A DNA stretch of 49,364 nucleotides from an uncultured Lachnospiraceae bacterium. GTDB lineage: Bacteria; Bacillota; Clostridia; Lachnospirales; Lachnospiraceae. The notes under the pieces are model-generated. The model ran no database searches, was not told the origin of the DNA, and worked only from the letters and a program-made list of their open reading frames with translations. A program made the translations under genes and the position numbers. Each line of letters begins with the position of its first letter. Position 1 is the first letter of the stretch. Below are positions 9,527 through 18,100 of this stretch, in pieces. Location of the stretch: the NCBI GenBank assembly GCA_947589095.1, contig CANQBX010000023.1, positions 1-49,364 on the forward strand, read 5' to 3'.

Positions 9527-10243
9527 CTACTTGCGGCCGCCGAAGCGCCGCTCCCTTTGATTATACGCCGCGATGGCTTTTTCTAATTCTTCCTGATTAA
9601 AATCCGGCCACAGGCAGTCGGTCACATAAAGCTCCGTATAGGCCAGCTGCCACAGCAGATAATTCGACAGCCGCAGTTCCCCGCTGGTCCGGATCATCAG
9701 GTCCGGGTCCGGGATATCCGCCGTGTCCAGATAGCCCGCAAAAGAAGCCTCGGTAATGTTCGAAACATCCAGGCCGTTCACGCGGTAATCCTGCACCAGC
9801 TTCCGGGCAGCCCGTACGATCTCGTCCCTGCCGCCGTAATTGATGGCCACCACGAATGTAAGGCCCGTATTGTCCTTCGTGCTCTCCACCATCCGGTCGA
9901 TACCGGCGATGATATCCGGAGCGAACCGGCTCTTCTCCCCGATCATCCGCACACGGACGTTATTGTCATTCGCGATCTTAATGATCCGTACCATGTAATA
10001 CCGGAACAGGTTCATCAGCGCCCCGACTTCTTCTTCAGAGCGCTTCCAGTTCTCCGTGGAAAATCCGTACACGGTGAAATACGAAAGCCCCATGCGGGCC
10101 GCCGCCTCCACCATCTTCTCCAGCGTCTCGCAGCCGGCCTTATGGCCCATGGCGCGGGGTACGCCGTGGCGGGCAGCCCAGCGGCCGTTGCCGTCCAGGA
10201 TCACCGCCACATGGCGCGGCAGCGTCATATTCTTCAGATCCAT
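9527..10243 (-). CDS. uppS: Isoprenyl (undecaprenyl) diphosphate synthase
   Basis: This cis-prenyltransferase makes the C55 lipid carrier used for peptidoglycan and wall polymers from MEP-pathway products. Motifs seen are HVAVILDGNGRWA with the catalytic Asp near residue 18, GHKAGCETLE, the FSTEN motif, and the C-terminal RTSGELRLSNYLLWQ with an ELYVTDCLWPDF tail. It is 238 aa, as expected. The ATG at 10243 is preceded by GGAGG. A terminator hairpin lies just upstream, between frr and this gene, so some transcription may start locally. Confidence 0.95.
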   Translation of the reverse strand: MDLKNMTLPRHVAVILDGNGRWAARHGVPRAMGHKAGCETLEKMVEAAARMGLSYFTVYGFSTENWKRSEEEVGALMNLFRYYMVRIIKIANDNNVRVRMIGEKSRFAPDIIAGIDRMVESTKDNTGLTFVVAINYGGRDEIVRAARKLVQDYRVNGLDVSNITEASFAGYLDTADIPDPDLMIRTSGELRLSNYLLWQLAYTELYVTDCLWPDFNQEELEKAIAAYNQRERRFGGRK

Positions 10244-10343
10244 ATATCCTCCAACCTGTAAAGGCCTGCTTTGGACCTGCGATCCGCGGCCGGCCGTCCG
10301 GAGCGCACCGGCTTCCGGAAGACTGCCGGCAGCAGGCTTTTCG

Positions 10344-10371
10344 GATAAAAGGGGCAGGAAAACCCGCCCCT
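10344..10371 (-). terminator. Rho-independent terminator between frr and uppS
   Basis: Read on the minus strand, a 9-bp stem (AGGGGCGGG with CCTGCCCCT, one G-U pair) and a TTTT loop are followed by TTTTAT. It lies 44 bases after the frr stop and about 100 bases before uppS, so it should end or attenuate pyrH-frr transcripts. Confidence 0.75.
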
Positions 10372-10414
10372 GATTCTGTTCTTCTTATAGCAGTCCGGCA
10401 GCCATCCGGCCCGA

Positions 10415-10972
10415 TCAGACCGTCATGATCTCCTTCGTCTTGGCTTCCACCGCCTTATCGACCTTCTCGATCATCTTATCGGTCAGCTTCTGCATCTTCG
10501 TCTCCGCCAGCTTCTGGTCGTCCTCCGAGAAATCCCCGGCCTTCTCCATCTTCTTGAAGGTCTCGTTGGCGTCCCGGCGAATATTGCGGATGGCCACCTT
10601 GGCGGCTTCGCCCTTCTTCTTCACATCCCGGGACAGATCCTTTCTGCGCTCCTCCGTAAGCTCCGGGAACACCAGACGGATCACGGAACCGTCGTTATTC
10701 GGGTTGATCCCCAGGTCCGAGGCCTGTATCGCCTTGCAGATATTCTTGATCAGGCTCTTCTCCCAGGGAGCGATCACGATCATGCGGGCCTCCGGTACGG
10801 AAATGTTGCCCACCTGCTGGATCGGCGTCGGCGTGCCGTAGTAATCCACCTTGATCTTATCCAGCACATGCGGGTTGGCGCGGCCCGCGCGGATACCCGC
10901 GTAGTCCTCCTGCAGGACGCTTAAAGTCTTCTCCATCTTCTCCTCATACTGCTTCAGTTCGTCTTCCAACAT
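10415..10972 (-). CDS. frr: Ribosome recycling factor
   Basis: With EF-G, this protein splits post-termination ribosomes. The 185-aa length and the hallmark sequence (SVLQEDYAGIRAGRANP near the start, LVFPELTEERRKDLSR in the middle, and a C-terminal coiled-coil helix with AETKMQKLTDKMIEKVDK) are diagnostic. The ATG at 10972 follows AGGAGGGG. It is directly downstream of pyrH, the conserved bacterial arrangement. Confidence 0.97.
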   Translation of the reverse strand: MLEDELKQYEEKMEKTLSVLQEDYAGIRAGRANPHVLDKIKVDYYGTPTPIQQVGNISVPEARMIVIAPWEKSLIKNICKAIQASDLGINPNNDGSVIRLVFPELTEERRKDLSRDVKKKGEAAKVAIRNIRRDANETFKKMEKAGDFSEDDQKLAETKMQKLTDKMIEKVDKAVEAKTKEIMTV

Positions 10973-10997
10973 AAATATACCCCTCCTGTGTGATTAT

Positions 10998-11702
10998 TTA
11001 TACGGTTACTATCGTACCGTTAATTCGGCCCTGCATCGCGTTTGCAATACTGTCCTTCTCGTTCAGGTCAAATACCGCCATCGGGATCCTATGCTCCATG
11101 CACATGATCGAAGCGGTCAGATCCACCACCGCCAGCTTCCTGTCGATGACCTCCTGAATGGGGATCGTATCGTAGCGCTTCGCGTCCGGGTTCACCGCCG
11201 GATCACTGTCATAGACGCCGTCAACGGACTTGGCCAGCAGGATACAGTCCGCCTCCAGCTCCACCGCCCGCAGCGTGATACCCGTGTCGGTGGAAAAATA
11301 CGGATGGCCCGTGCCGCCCGCGAAGAACGCCACGCCGCCGCTTTCCATCACCGCCAGCGCCTCATCTTTGGAAAAAAGCGCAGTCATGGAGCCGCACGCA
11401 AAGGGCGTGAATATCCTCGTCCGCATCCCCTCGCTCCGGAAGATCTCGGAGACATAGATGCAGTTCATGACCGTAGCCAGCATACCGATCTGATCCGCTT
11501 TCGTGCGGTCGATGGCGTTCGAGGTACGGCCGCGCCAGAAATTGCCTCCGCCGATGACGATTCCGACCTGGACGCCGGATTCCACCGGTCCCCTGACCTG
11601 CCGGGCTACCTCCTTGACCGTATCTTCGTCAAAACCGGTCTTCTTCGGACCTGCAAGCGCCTCGCCGCTCAGCTTCAGTAACACGCGATTCCATCTGTTC
11701 AT
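10998..11702 (-). CDS. pyrH: UMP kinase
   Basis: This hexameric amino-acid-kinase-fold enzyme phosphorylates UMP to UDP for RNA, wall and DNA precursors. It opens with NRWNRVLLKLSGEALAG (phosphate-binding Lys), then IVIGGGNFWRG, and ends with the usual ...GRINGTIVTV. The frame is open further upstream, but the ATG at 11702 (234 aa) is preceded by GGAGG at nine bases and matches the family start. In many Firmicutes rpsB and tsf precede pyrH. Here the next gene upstream is rarA, so the ribosomal pair has been separated from the block. Confidence 0.95.
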   Translation of the reverse strand: MNRWNRVLLKLSGEALAGPKKTGFDEDTVKEVARQVRGPVESGVQVGIVIGGGNFWRGRTSNAIDRTKADQIGMLATVMNCIYVSEIFRSEGMRTRIFTPFACGSMTALFSKDEALAVMESGGVAFFAGGTGHPYFSTDTGITLRAVELEADCILLAKSVDGVYDSDPAVNPDAKRYDTIPIQEVIDRKLAVVDLTASIMCMEHRIPMAVFDLNEKDSIANAMQGRINGTIVTV

Positions 11703-11741
11703 AAAATGCTGCCTCCGGATCCATTTGCTTAAACTAAATCT

Positions 11742-11763
11742 AGCATACCACATATTTCCATAT
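11742..11763 (-). promoter_or_regulatory. Possible pyrH promoter (extended -10)
   Basis: On the minus strand TGGTATGCT at 11742-11750 resembles an extended -10 (TGnTATAAT), about 40 bases before the pyrH start. The -35 match (TTTCAG, 16-base spacer) is poor. It would supply the promoter needed because pyrH is not behind tsf here. Confidence 0.35.
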
Positions 11764-11885
11764 CTGAAAAGGGACAACTTTCTTAAAATACAGGAAGCGT
11801 GCCGCCGGCGTTCTGTTCGCCTGAGAATGCCGCCGGGTGCCTTCAGCCGTCTTGCGGCCGGCGCCGTGCCGCCGACTCCTGCCGC

Positions 11886-13208
11886 TCACTCTCCCCGCTT
11901 CCACGCCTTGATCTCCTCCAGGCGCTTCTTCAGCGCGGCCTCCGCCCCCTGTCCGTCCGGAGTATAGTATTCCCGTCCGGCCAGGGAATCCGGCAGGCAC
12001 TGCATGCGCGCCATCTTCTCCTCGGTGTCGTGGGCGTAAATGTATCCCTTGCCGTAATCCAGTTCTTTCATCAGCTTCGTGGGAGCGTTGCGGATATTTA
12101 AGGGCACCGGCTCCGCCAGCATCGTCTCCGCGTCCGCCTTCGCCCGGATATAGGCCACATCCGCGGCGTTGGACTTGGGAGCCATGGCCATATAGATCAC
12201 CGCGTGGCTCAGGATCACATTGCACTCCGGCATCCCGATGAAATGGCACGCCTGGTACGCAGCCACCGCCAGAGGCATCGCCTGGCTGTCCGCCAGCCCC
12301 ACGTCCTCGCTGGCAAAGCGGACGACGCGGCGCGCCACGTAAAGCGGATCCTCCCCGGCCTCCAGCATCCTGGCCAGCCAGTAGACCGCCGCGTCCGGAT
12401 CGGAATTGCGCATGGACTTATGCAGGGCCGAGATCAGATTGTAATGCTCTTCGCCTTTCTTATCGTACAGCAGGCTCTTCTTGCCGATGCACTGCTTTAA
12501 CGTCTCCATACTGACCGTGGTGCCGTCGGGACCGATATCGCCGTTCGTCACCGCCATCTCCAGCACATTCAGCGCCGTGCGCGCGTCTCCATTGGCAAAC
12601 TCGGCGATCCTGTGCAGCATATCGTCGGTAATGTGAAGATTCAGATATCCGAACCCGTTATCGCTGCGGATCGTACGCTTCAGGAGCTTCATCAGATCCT
12701 CCGCTGTCAGCGCCTGCAGCACAAACACACGGCACCGGGACAGAAGCGCGCTGTTGATCTCAAAGGACGGATTCTCTGTCGTCGCGCCGATCAGGATGAT
12801 GCTCCCCTTTTCTACATATGGCAGGAACGCGTCCTGCTGGGCCTTATTAAAACGATGGATCTCGTCCACGAATACGACGGTCTTCGCGCCCACGCGGCGG
12901 CTCTGCTCCGCCTGGGCCATGACCTCCTTGATCTCCTTGATACCGCTTGTAACCGCGCTGAAATTGATAAACCGCGCGTTCGTCCGATGGGCGATGATAC
13001 CCGCCAGCGTGGTCTTGCCTACGCCCGGCGGTCCCCAGAAGATCATGGACGGGATCCGGTCCTGCTCGATCAGCTGCCGCAGGAGCTTTCCTTCTCCCAG
13101 CAGATGCTCCTGCCCCACGAATCCGTCCAAATCCTCGGGCCGCATCCGGCTGGCCAGAGGACGGTAGGTCTCCTGCACATCAAAAAGCGACATCTGTTCC
13201 ATGGACAT
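11886..13208 (-). CDS. rarA: Replication-associated recombination protein RarA (MgsA), AAA+ ATPase
   Basis: This clamp-loader-like AAA+ ATPase acts at stalled forks and single-strand DNA gaps. Walker A GPPGVGKTT is at residues 59-67 and Walker B VVFVDEIHRF at 111-120. The sensor region is GATTENPSFE, and the MgsA C-terminal domain shows PLNIRNAPTKLMKELDYGKGY. The length of 440 aa is typical. The N-terminus contains QMSLFD, close to the QxSLFD-type sliding-clamp-binding motif, which suggests contact with the beta clamp (inference). The ATG at 13208 follows GAGGG by six bases. Confidence 0.95.
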   Translation of the reverse strand: MSMEQMSLFDVQETYRPLASRMRPEDLDGFVGQEHLLGEGKLLRQLIEQDRIPSMIFWGPPGVGKTTLAGIIAHRTNARFINFSAVTSGIKEIKEVMAQAEQSRRVGAKTVVFVDEIHRFNKAQQDAFLPYVEKGSIILIGATTENPSFEINSALLSRCRVFVLQALTAEDLMKLLKRTIRSDNGFGYLNLHITDDMLHRIAEFANGDARTALNVLEMAVTNGDIGPDGTTVSMETLKQCIGKKSLLYDKKGEEHYNLISALHKSMRNSDPDAAVYWLARMLEAGEDPLYVARRVVRFASEDVGLADSQAMPLAVAAYQACHFIGMPECNVILSHAVIYMAMAPKSNAADVAYIRAKADAETMLAEPVPLNIRNAPTKLMKELDYGKGYIYAHDTEEKMARMQCLPDSLAGREYYTPDGQGAEAALKKRLEEIKAWKRGE

Positions 13209-13370
13209 ATGGTTCCCTCTTTTCTCTTACGATCCAATCTCCCTGCCGGGTTCTCCGGCCGCGTCAAACCGCGAAGGCGGCATTCTTCTTTCAGAATCAT
13301 CTTATCACATTTCCATGAAAATGGCAATTCCGGCTGCGGCTGCATCCGGGATCCGTTTCAGAAAATACTT

Positions 13371-13397
13371 TTCATTTCGGAAAATCCGGTGTATACT
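13371..13397 (+). promoter_or_regulatory. Possible promoter for the GNAT gene
   Basis: TATACT at 13392-13397 lies about 70 bases before the ATG, with a weak TTTTCA -35 at a 17-base spacer. It lies in the divergent region shared with rarA. Confidence 0.35.
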
Positions 13398-13469
13398 CAT
13401 CAAGCAGGCTTTTATACATAAGCGCTGCCCACTTCCAGTACCGATAAAAACAAAAGGAGCAGACCAATC

Positions 13470-13940
13470 ATGGAAATCAGACGAGCAACAGAACAGGACA
13501 TGGACGGCATCAACAGCCTTCTCTACCAGGTGTGCCGCGTTCATCAGCAGGGCCGCCCGGATCTGTTTACAGACGGCGGCAAAAAATATAACGACGACGA
13601 GCTGCGGGAGATCATCCACGACGACGAGCGGCCCATTTTCGTGGGTGTGGATGAAGCCGGCCGCGTCCTCGGCTACGCGTTCTGCGTCTTCGAGCGCTAC
13701 GACGGCAGCGGCTCGATGGTGAAGCGCTCTACCCTCTATATCGACGATCTCTGCGTGGATGAGCATATCCGCGGACAGCATATCGGAACGCGTATCTACG
13801 AGGCCGTCCTGGATTTCGCCCGTTCAAGCGGCTGCTATAACGTGACGCTCAACGTCTGGTACTGCAATCCCTCCGCCATGAAGTTCTACGAAGCGCGGGG
13901 CCTCAAGCCGCTAAAGCTCGGAATGGAAACGATTCTGTGA
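13470..13940 (+). CDS. GNAT-family N-acetyltransferase
   Basis: This is one of only two plus-strand genes in the window. The fold is recognisable from beta strand 4 (TLYIDDLCVDEHIRG), the acetyl-CoA pyrophosphate loop (RGQHIGTRIYE), and the C-terminal NPSAMKFYEARGLKPLKLGME. It is 156 aa, a complete single domain. The ATG at 13470 follows AAAGGAG at ten bases. The closest family I can name is the broad Acetyltransf_1 group. The substrate (an amine, or a protein N-terminus or lysine) cannot be predicted from sequence or neighbours. Confidence 0.85.
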   Translation: MEIRRATEQDMDGINSLLYQVCRVHQQGRPDLFTDGGKKYNDDELREIIHDDERPIFVGVDEAGRVLGYAFCVFERYDGSGSMVKRSTLYIDDLCVDEHIRGQHIGTRIYEAVLDFARSSGCYNVTLNVWYCNPSAMKFYEARGLKPLKLGMETIL

Positions 13941-14034
13941 TCATCCGCGGAAAGCGCCGGCGGTCTTACCTCCCCTCATGGGCCGGCGCGCTGCAGAAAC
14001 ACGCCGCCGGTTCCATTCCCGCATGCTGACGCAA

Positions 14035-14080
14035 AACAGCGCGGTCCGTCTCCGATGCAAACCGGAACGGCCGCGCTGTT
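14035..14080. terminator. Bidirectional terminator between GNAT gene and isomerase gene
   Basis: Arms AACAGCGCGG (14035-14044) and CCGCGCTGTT (14071-14080) pair perfectly, with further internal pairing. The GNAT gene reads in from the left and the isomerase gene from the right. T-runs are short (TTTTGC on minus, TTCTTACATTT on plus), so efficiency is uncertain. Confidence 0.6.
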
Positions 14081-14099
14081 CTTACATTTCCGATATTTC

Positions 14100-15578
14100 T
14101 TATGCGAACGGATTCTCTGTCGGGTACGGCAGGCTCTTGGGCTGGTTGTATCCGATGCTCTCCGCACCCAGATACTTGAATACCTCAAACAGCGCCTTGC
14201 CGTAATGGCCGAAGGCCACGGCGCCGTGATGCGGGAAGCCGCCCTCGATCAGCACATGACGGTAGAAACGTCCCATCTCCGGGATCGCGAAAACGCCGAC
14301 GCCGCCGAAGGAACGGGTCGCCACCGGCAGGATCTCGCCCTGGGCCACATAGGCGCGAAGATGATTGTCCGCGGTGGACTGCAGGCGGTAGAATGTGATA
14401 TCGCCGGGCATCAGGTCGCCTTCCAGCGTACCCTGGGTCACTTCCTCCGGCAGGGACCTGGCCATGATCAGCTGATACTTCATGGAGCAGCTGGTCAGCT
14501 TCTTGGAGCAGGTATTGCCGCAGTGGAAGCCCATAAAGGTATCCTTGTGGGTGTAGTTGTATTTGCCCTTGATGTCGGCCTCGTACATATCCGCCGGCAC
14601 GGAGTTGTTGATATCAAGCAGCGTTACGATATCGCCGCTCACGCAGGTGCCGATGAACTCGCTCAGGGCGCCGTAGATATCCACCTCGCAGGATACCGGG
14701 ATGCCGCGTCCGGTCAGGCGGCTGTTCACATAGCAGGGAACAAAGCCGAACTGGGTCTGGAACGCCGGCCAGCATTTGCCCGCGATGGCTACGTATTTGC
14801 GGTAGCCCTTATGCGCCTCAACCCAGTCGAGCAGCGTCAGCTCATACTGCGCCAGCTTCGGCAGGATCTCCGGCTTCCTGTTGCCCTGGCCAAGCTCAGC
14901 CTCCATATCGGCCACGACCTCCGGGATCCTGGGATCGCCGGCATGCTTGTTGAACGCCTCGAACAGATCCAGCTCGGAGTTCTCCTCGATCTCCACGCCC
15001 ATGTTGTACAGCTGCTTGATCGGCGCGTTGCAGGCCAGGAAGTTGAGAGGCCTCGGTCCGAAGCTGATGATCTTAAGGTTGGCAAGGCCCACCATCGCGC
15101 GGGCGATGGGCAGGAACTCCTCGATCATATCGGCACATTCCTCGGCCGTTCCCACCGGATACTCCGGAATATACGCCTTCACATTGCGAAGCTTCAGGTT
15201 ATAGCTGGCGTTCAGCATGCCGCAGTACGCGTCGCCGCGTCCCTGGATCAGGCTGTCTCCGGCCTCCTCGGCGGCCGCCACGTACATGACCGGCCCGTCG
15301 AAATGCTTCGCAAGAAGCGTCTCGGAAATCTCCGGGCCGAAGTTGCCCAGGTAAACGCACAGGGCGTTGCAGCCCGCCGCCTTCACATCCTCAAGGGCCT
15401 GAACCATATGGATCTCGCTCTCCACGATGCAGACGGGGCACTCGTAGATATTGGCGGCGTCATACTTCTTCGTATAAGCCTCCACCAGCGCCTTGCGGCG
15501 GTTGACAGACAGTGACTCCGGGAAGCAGTCGCGGCTGACGGCCACGATCCCCAGTTTTACTACAGGTACGTTGCTCAT
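14100..15578 (-). CDS. L-fucose/L-arabinose isomerase-family protein
   Basis: This looks like a ketol isomerase of the L-fucose isomerase-like fold (COG2407 type), which interconverts aldoses and ketoses with a divalent metal. The N-terminal domain begins VVKLGIVAVSRDCFPESL. The C-terminal part holds the likely metal ligands and substrate histidines around MGFHCGN, SMKYQLIM and the GGFPHHGAVAFGHYG segment. It is 492 aa from the ATG at 15578, chosen because GGAGG lies eight bases upstream; the longer frame adds a non-conserved leader. It is the third gene of a module with xylulokinase and DUF4867, which points to a pentose (arabinose, ribulose or xylulose series). The exact sugar is not decidable by eye. 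Confidence 0.8.
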   Translation of the reverse strand: MSNVPVVKLGIVAVSRDCFPESLSVNRRKALVEAYTKKYDAANIYECPVCIVESEIHMVQALEDVKAAGCNALCVYLGNFGPEISETLLAKHFDGPVMYVAAAEEAGDSLIQGRGDAYCGMLNASYNLKLRNVKAYIPEYPVGTAEECADMIEEFLPIARAMVGLANLKIISFGPRPLNFLACNAPIKQLYNMGVEIEENSELDLFEAFNKHAGDPRIPEVVADMEAELGQGNRKPEILPKLAQYELTLLDWVEAHKGYRKYVAIAGKCWPAFQTQFGFVPCYVNSRLTGRGIPVSCEVDIYGALSEFIGTCVSGDIVTLLDINNSVPADMYEADIKGKYNYTHKDTFMGFHCGNTCSKKLTSCSMKYQLIMARSLPEEVTQGTLEGDLMPGDITFYRLQSTADNHLRAYVAQGEILPVATRSFGGVGVFAIPEMGRFYRHVLIEGGFPHHGAVAFGHYGKALFEVFKYLGAESIGYNQPKSLPYPTENPFA

Positions 15579-15751
15579 GTGAATGTCCTCCATTTTCTGA
15601 AATATGTTTATAAATCCGGCAGCTTGCGCTGCATAAAGCGCGCTCTCCGTCAAAACGCTTTCTGTCTCACACTCCGGCTCCGTACGTCAGCCGCCTTATG
15701 CGGCGCGCGGATCCGGCATCGGCGGTCGGGCCGCTGTCACGCTGCGCGGCG

Positions 15752-16372
15752 TCACAGGGTAATGTTCTCGCCCTTCAATCCGATGAACGCGCCCGCGTCC
15801 AGTCCGCCCTCCGCATGGCCGATGAGCCATTTATTCTTCGCAAACAGCAGCTTATCCTCGGCGAATACCTCGTCCACCGGATCCAGATCCGTATTCGTGC
15901 CCGCCGGAAGGATGACCACGCAGCGGAAGCCCCCGTCGTCCGTATGGCAGGGCGCGTAGTGAAGCGTCGTAGCGTATACCTCGATGACCGTTCCGGCCGG
16001 AACCAGATAAGCTGCGACCTTCGACGTGTCGTATGTATAGTCGGCTTCAATGTCCTGCTGCTTTCCGATCAGGAGAACCAGATCCGTAACAGCTACATTG
16101 ATCTCGGAGCTCCTGTGGTACTCCAGGGCGTTCAGCTTCTTATTGTGTCCGTTGCAGTAGCCCACCTGAACCGGGATCTGGCCGTACAGGTTCTTCTGCA
16201 GCTGCTTCGACACCGACAGCTCCTCTAACTCCTTTACGGACGGAACGTATACCACATCGTCCGGCAGCGGCGTCTTCTCCTTCATCGCCGCCAGCAGGCC
16301 GCTTACATCGTAACCGGTCACTACCTTTCCGTATTCGGCGAACGACGGGTCTGTAACCTTTCTGATTTCCAT
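15752..16372 (-). CDS. DUF4867 family protein
   Basis: I recognise this as the DUF4867 family by recollection (opening MEIRKVTDPSFAEYGKVVTGYD, then QVGYCNGHNKKLNALEYHRSSEINVA). It is 206 aa, soluble, with alternating strands and conserved His and Glu residues (ALEYHRSSE, TTLHYAPCH), suggesting a cupin-like metal-binding barrel. That is inference; no function is established to my knowledge. The ATG at 16372 follows AGGAGGG at eight bases. Its place between xylulokinase and an isomerase suggests a sugar lyase, isomerase or epimerase role in the same pathway. Confidence 0.75.
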   Translation of the reverse strand: MEIRKVTDPSFAEYGKVVTGYDVSGLLAAMKEKTPLPDDVVYVPSVKELEELSVSKQLQKNLYGQIPVQVGYCNGHNKKLNALEYHRSSEINVAVTDLVLLIGKQQDIEADYTYDTSKVAAYLVPAGTVIEVYATTLHYAPCHTDDGGFRCVVILPAGTNTDLDPVDEVFAEDKLLFAKNKWLIGHAEGGLDAGAFIGLKGENITL

Positions 16373-16451
16373 GGGAAATGCCCTCCTTTTATCCCTTTCG
16401 GGTGATATTTGCGTTTGCTGCTCTGTACAGCCGGCGTCCCGCCACAGCATC

Positions 16452-17975
16452 CTACAGTGCCGCCAGCTCCTTATAGCTGTTCTTCAGATCGATATACAGC
16501 TTCTTGTACAGCTTATGGTACTGCGCATACAGCTTCTCATTCTCCGGATCCGGCCTGCTGCACTTATCGGCGGAAACCAGCTTCTCGCAGGCCGCCTCCA
16601 CGCTCTCATAGATACCGCAGCCCACGCCGGCCAGGATCGCCACGCCCAGCGCCGGTCCTTCGGACTGGTGGACCGTCTTCACCGGACAGCCGTACAGATC
16701 CGCCAGCATCTGGCGCCAGATAGCGCTCCTGCCGCCGCCTCCGCAGGCCATCATCTCATCCACGGATACTCCCATCTCGCGAAGGATATCGTTGCAGTCC
16801 GCCAGCGAATAGGACACGCCCTCCATCACGGCGCGCAGCAGGTGGGCCTTGGTATGGATCGCCGAAAGGCCGAAGAATACGCCGCGGCAGTCCGGATCCA
16901 GATGGGGCGTTCTTTCTCCCATCAGATACGGCAGATAGATCAGCCGGTCGCTGCCCGCCGGAATATTCCGGATATCGTGGTTGATCAGATCGTAAACATC
17001 CACCCGCATCTCATCGGCGGCCGCCACATAATCCTGGCAGAACTGATCCTTGAACCACTTAAGCGACAGCCCGGCGCCCTGGGTCACGCCCATGACGTGC
17101 CACGCTCCGGGCACCGCGCAGCAGCAGGTGTGGACACGGCCCTTCGGATCGATCGTCACCTGGCTGGAATGGGCAAATACCACGCCGGACGTGCCGATCG
17201 TAGTAAAGGCCGTACCGTCCTTCACAACACCGGTTCCGACAGCCGCCGCCGCGTTATCCCCGGCTCCGCCGACCACCACGGTGTCCGCCGTCAGTCCGGT
17301 CGCCGCGGCCACCTCCGGAAGCAGCTTCCCGGTCACCTCACAGGACTCGTAGACCTTCCCCAGCCACTCCTTCGGGATCTGAAGCTTCTCCAGAACCACA
17401 TCCGACCAGCACCGTTCCGGCACGTCGAGAAGCTGCATACCGCTGGCGTCCGATACCTCGGTGGCGAACTCTCCGGTCAGTATGTAGCGGATATAATCCT
17501 TCGGCAGAAGGATATGGCGGCACCTGGCGTAATGATCCGGCTCGTTCTTACGGACCCACAGGATCTTGGCCGCGGTCCATCCGGTAAGAGGCGGATTGGC
17601 CGTGATCTCGATCCAATCCTCCCGCGGCATCAGGTTCAGCATGTCCTCCACCTCGGCGCCGGTTCTCTGGTCGCACCAGATAATGGAAGGACGGATCACC
17701 TCTCCCGCCTCGTCCAGCATCACCAGGCCGTGCATCTGTCCGGAAATACCGATGCCTTTGATATCCGCGGCAGCCACGCCCGCCTGCACCGTTACCTGCT
17801 TAAGCGTCTTAAGCACCGCGTCGCGCCAGTCCTCCGGCTTCTGCTCCGCCCAGCCGTTATGGGGCTGATACAGCGGATAATCGGCGGAAGCCGACGCCAT
17901 GATCGTCCCCTTCTCATCAAACAGAACCGTCTTCGTCGCCGACGTGCCCACGTCGATTCCTATCAGATAATACAT
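16452..17975 (-). CDS. xylB: Xylulokinase (FGGY kinase)
   Basis: This kinase phosphorylates D-xylulose to xylulose 5-phosphate, feeding the pentose phosphate or phosphoketolase route. The N-terminus carries the FGGY ATPase motif LIGIDVGTSATKTVLFD, then ISGQMHGLVMLDEAG (xylulokinase-type substrate loop), VVVGGAGDNAAAAVGTG in the middle, and ACGGGGRSAIWRQMLADLYG near the C-terminus. At 507 aa it is full length. The ATG at 17975 follows AAGGAGG. It is first in the sugar operon, behind a promoter overlapped by a palindrome. Related FGGY kinases for ribulose cannot be fully excluded. Confidence 0.88.
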   Translation of the reverse strand: MYYLIGIDVGTSATKTVLFDEKGTIMASASADYPLYQPHNGWAEQKPEDWRDAVLKTLKQVTVQAGVAAADIKGIGISGQMHGLVMLDEAGEVIRPSIIWCDQRTGAEVEDMLNLMPREDWIEITANPPLTGWTAAKILWVRKNEPDHYARCRHILLPKDYIRYILTGEFATEVSDASGMQLLDVPERCWSDVVLEKLQIPKEWLGKVYESCEVTGKLLPEVAAATGLTADTVVVGGAGDNAAAAVGTGVVKDGTAFTTIGTSGVVFAHSSQVTIDPKGRVHTCCCAVPGAWHVMGVTQGAGLSLKWFKDQFCQDYVAAADEMRVDVYDLINHDIRNIPAGSDRLIYLPYLMGERTPHLDPDCRGVFFGLSAIHTKAHLLRAVMEGVSYSLADCNDILREMGVSVDEMMACGGGGRSAIWRQMLADLYGCPVKTVHQSEGPALGVAILAGVGCGIYESVEAACEKLVSADKCSRPDPENEKLYAQYHKLYKKLYIDLKNSYKELAAL

Positions 17976-18005
17976 ATTGATCCTCCTTGCGGTTTTAGGG
18001 CTTGG

Positions 18006-18051
18006 TATAATCTTTTACTAAGATTATAGCATCATTCCGGCGGATAATAAA
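18006..18051 (-). promoter_or_regulatory. xylB promoter with palindrome over the -10 box
   Basis: On the minus strand a TTTATT -35 (18046-18051), 17-base spacer and TATAAT -10 (18023-18028) precede xylB. The -10 is the first arm of a perfect 9-bp inverted repeat, TATAATCTT-N5-AAGATTATA (18006-18028). Its position across the -10 and start site suits a repressor operator. On the plus strand TGGTATAAT in the other arm could also act as a promoter. Confidence 0.6.
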
Positions 18052-18054
18052 GCA

Positions 18055-18089
18055 AAAAATGTGAATTATGAATATATTTTGATAATTCA
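18055..18089 (-). terminator. Possible terminator of the ABC exporter operon
   Basis: An AT-rich 8-bp stem (TGAATTAT/ATAATTCA, 18062-18069 and 18082-18089) is followed on the minus strand by CATTTTTTGC. It lies just after the exporter stop and before the xylB promoter. The weak stem lowers confidence. Confidence 0.45.
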
Positions 18090-18100
18090 TGCCGGCCGTT

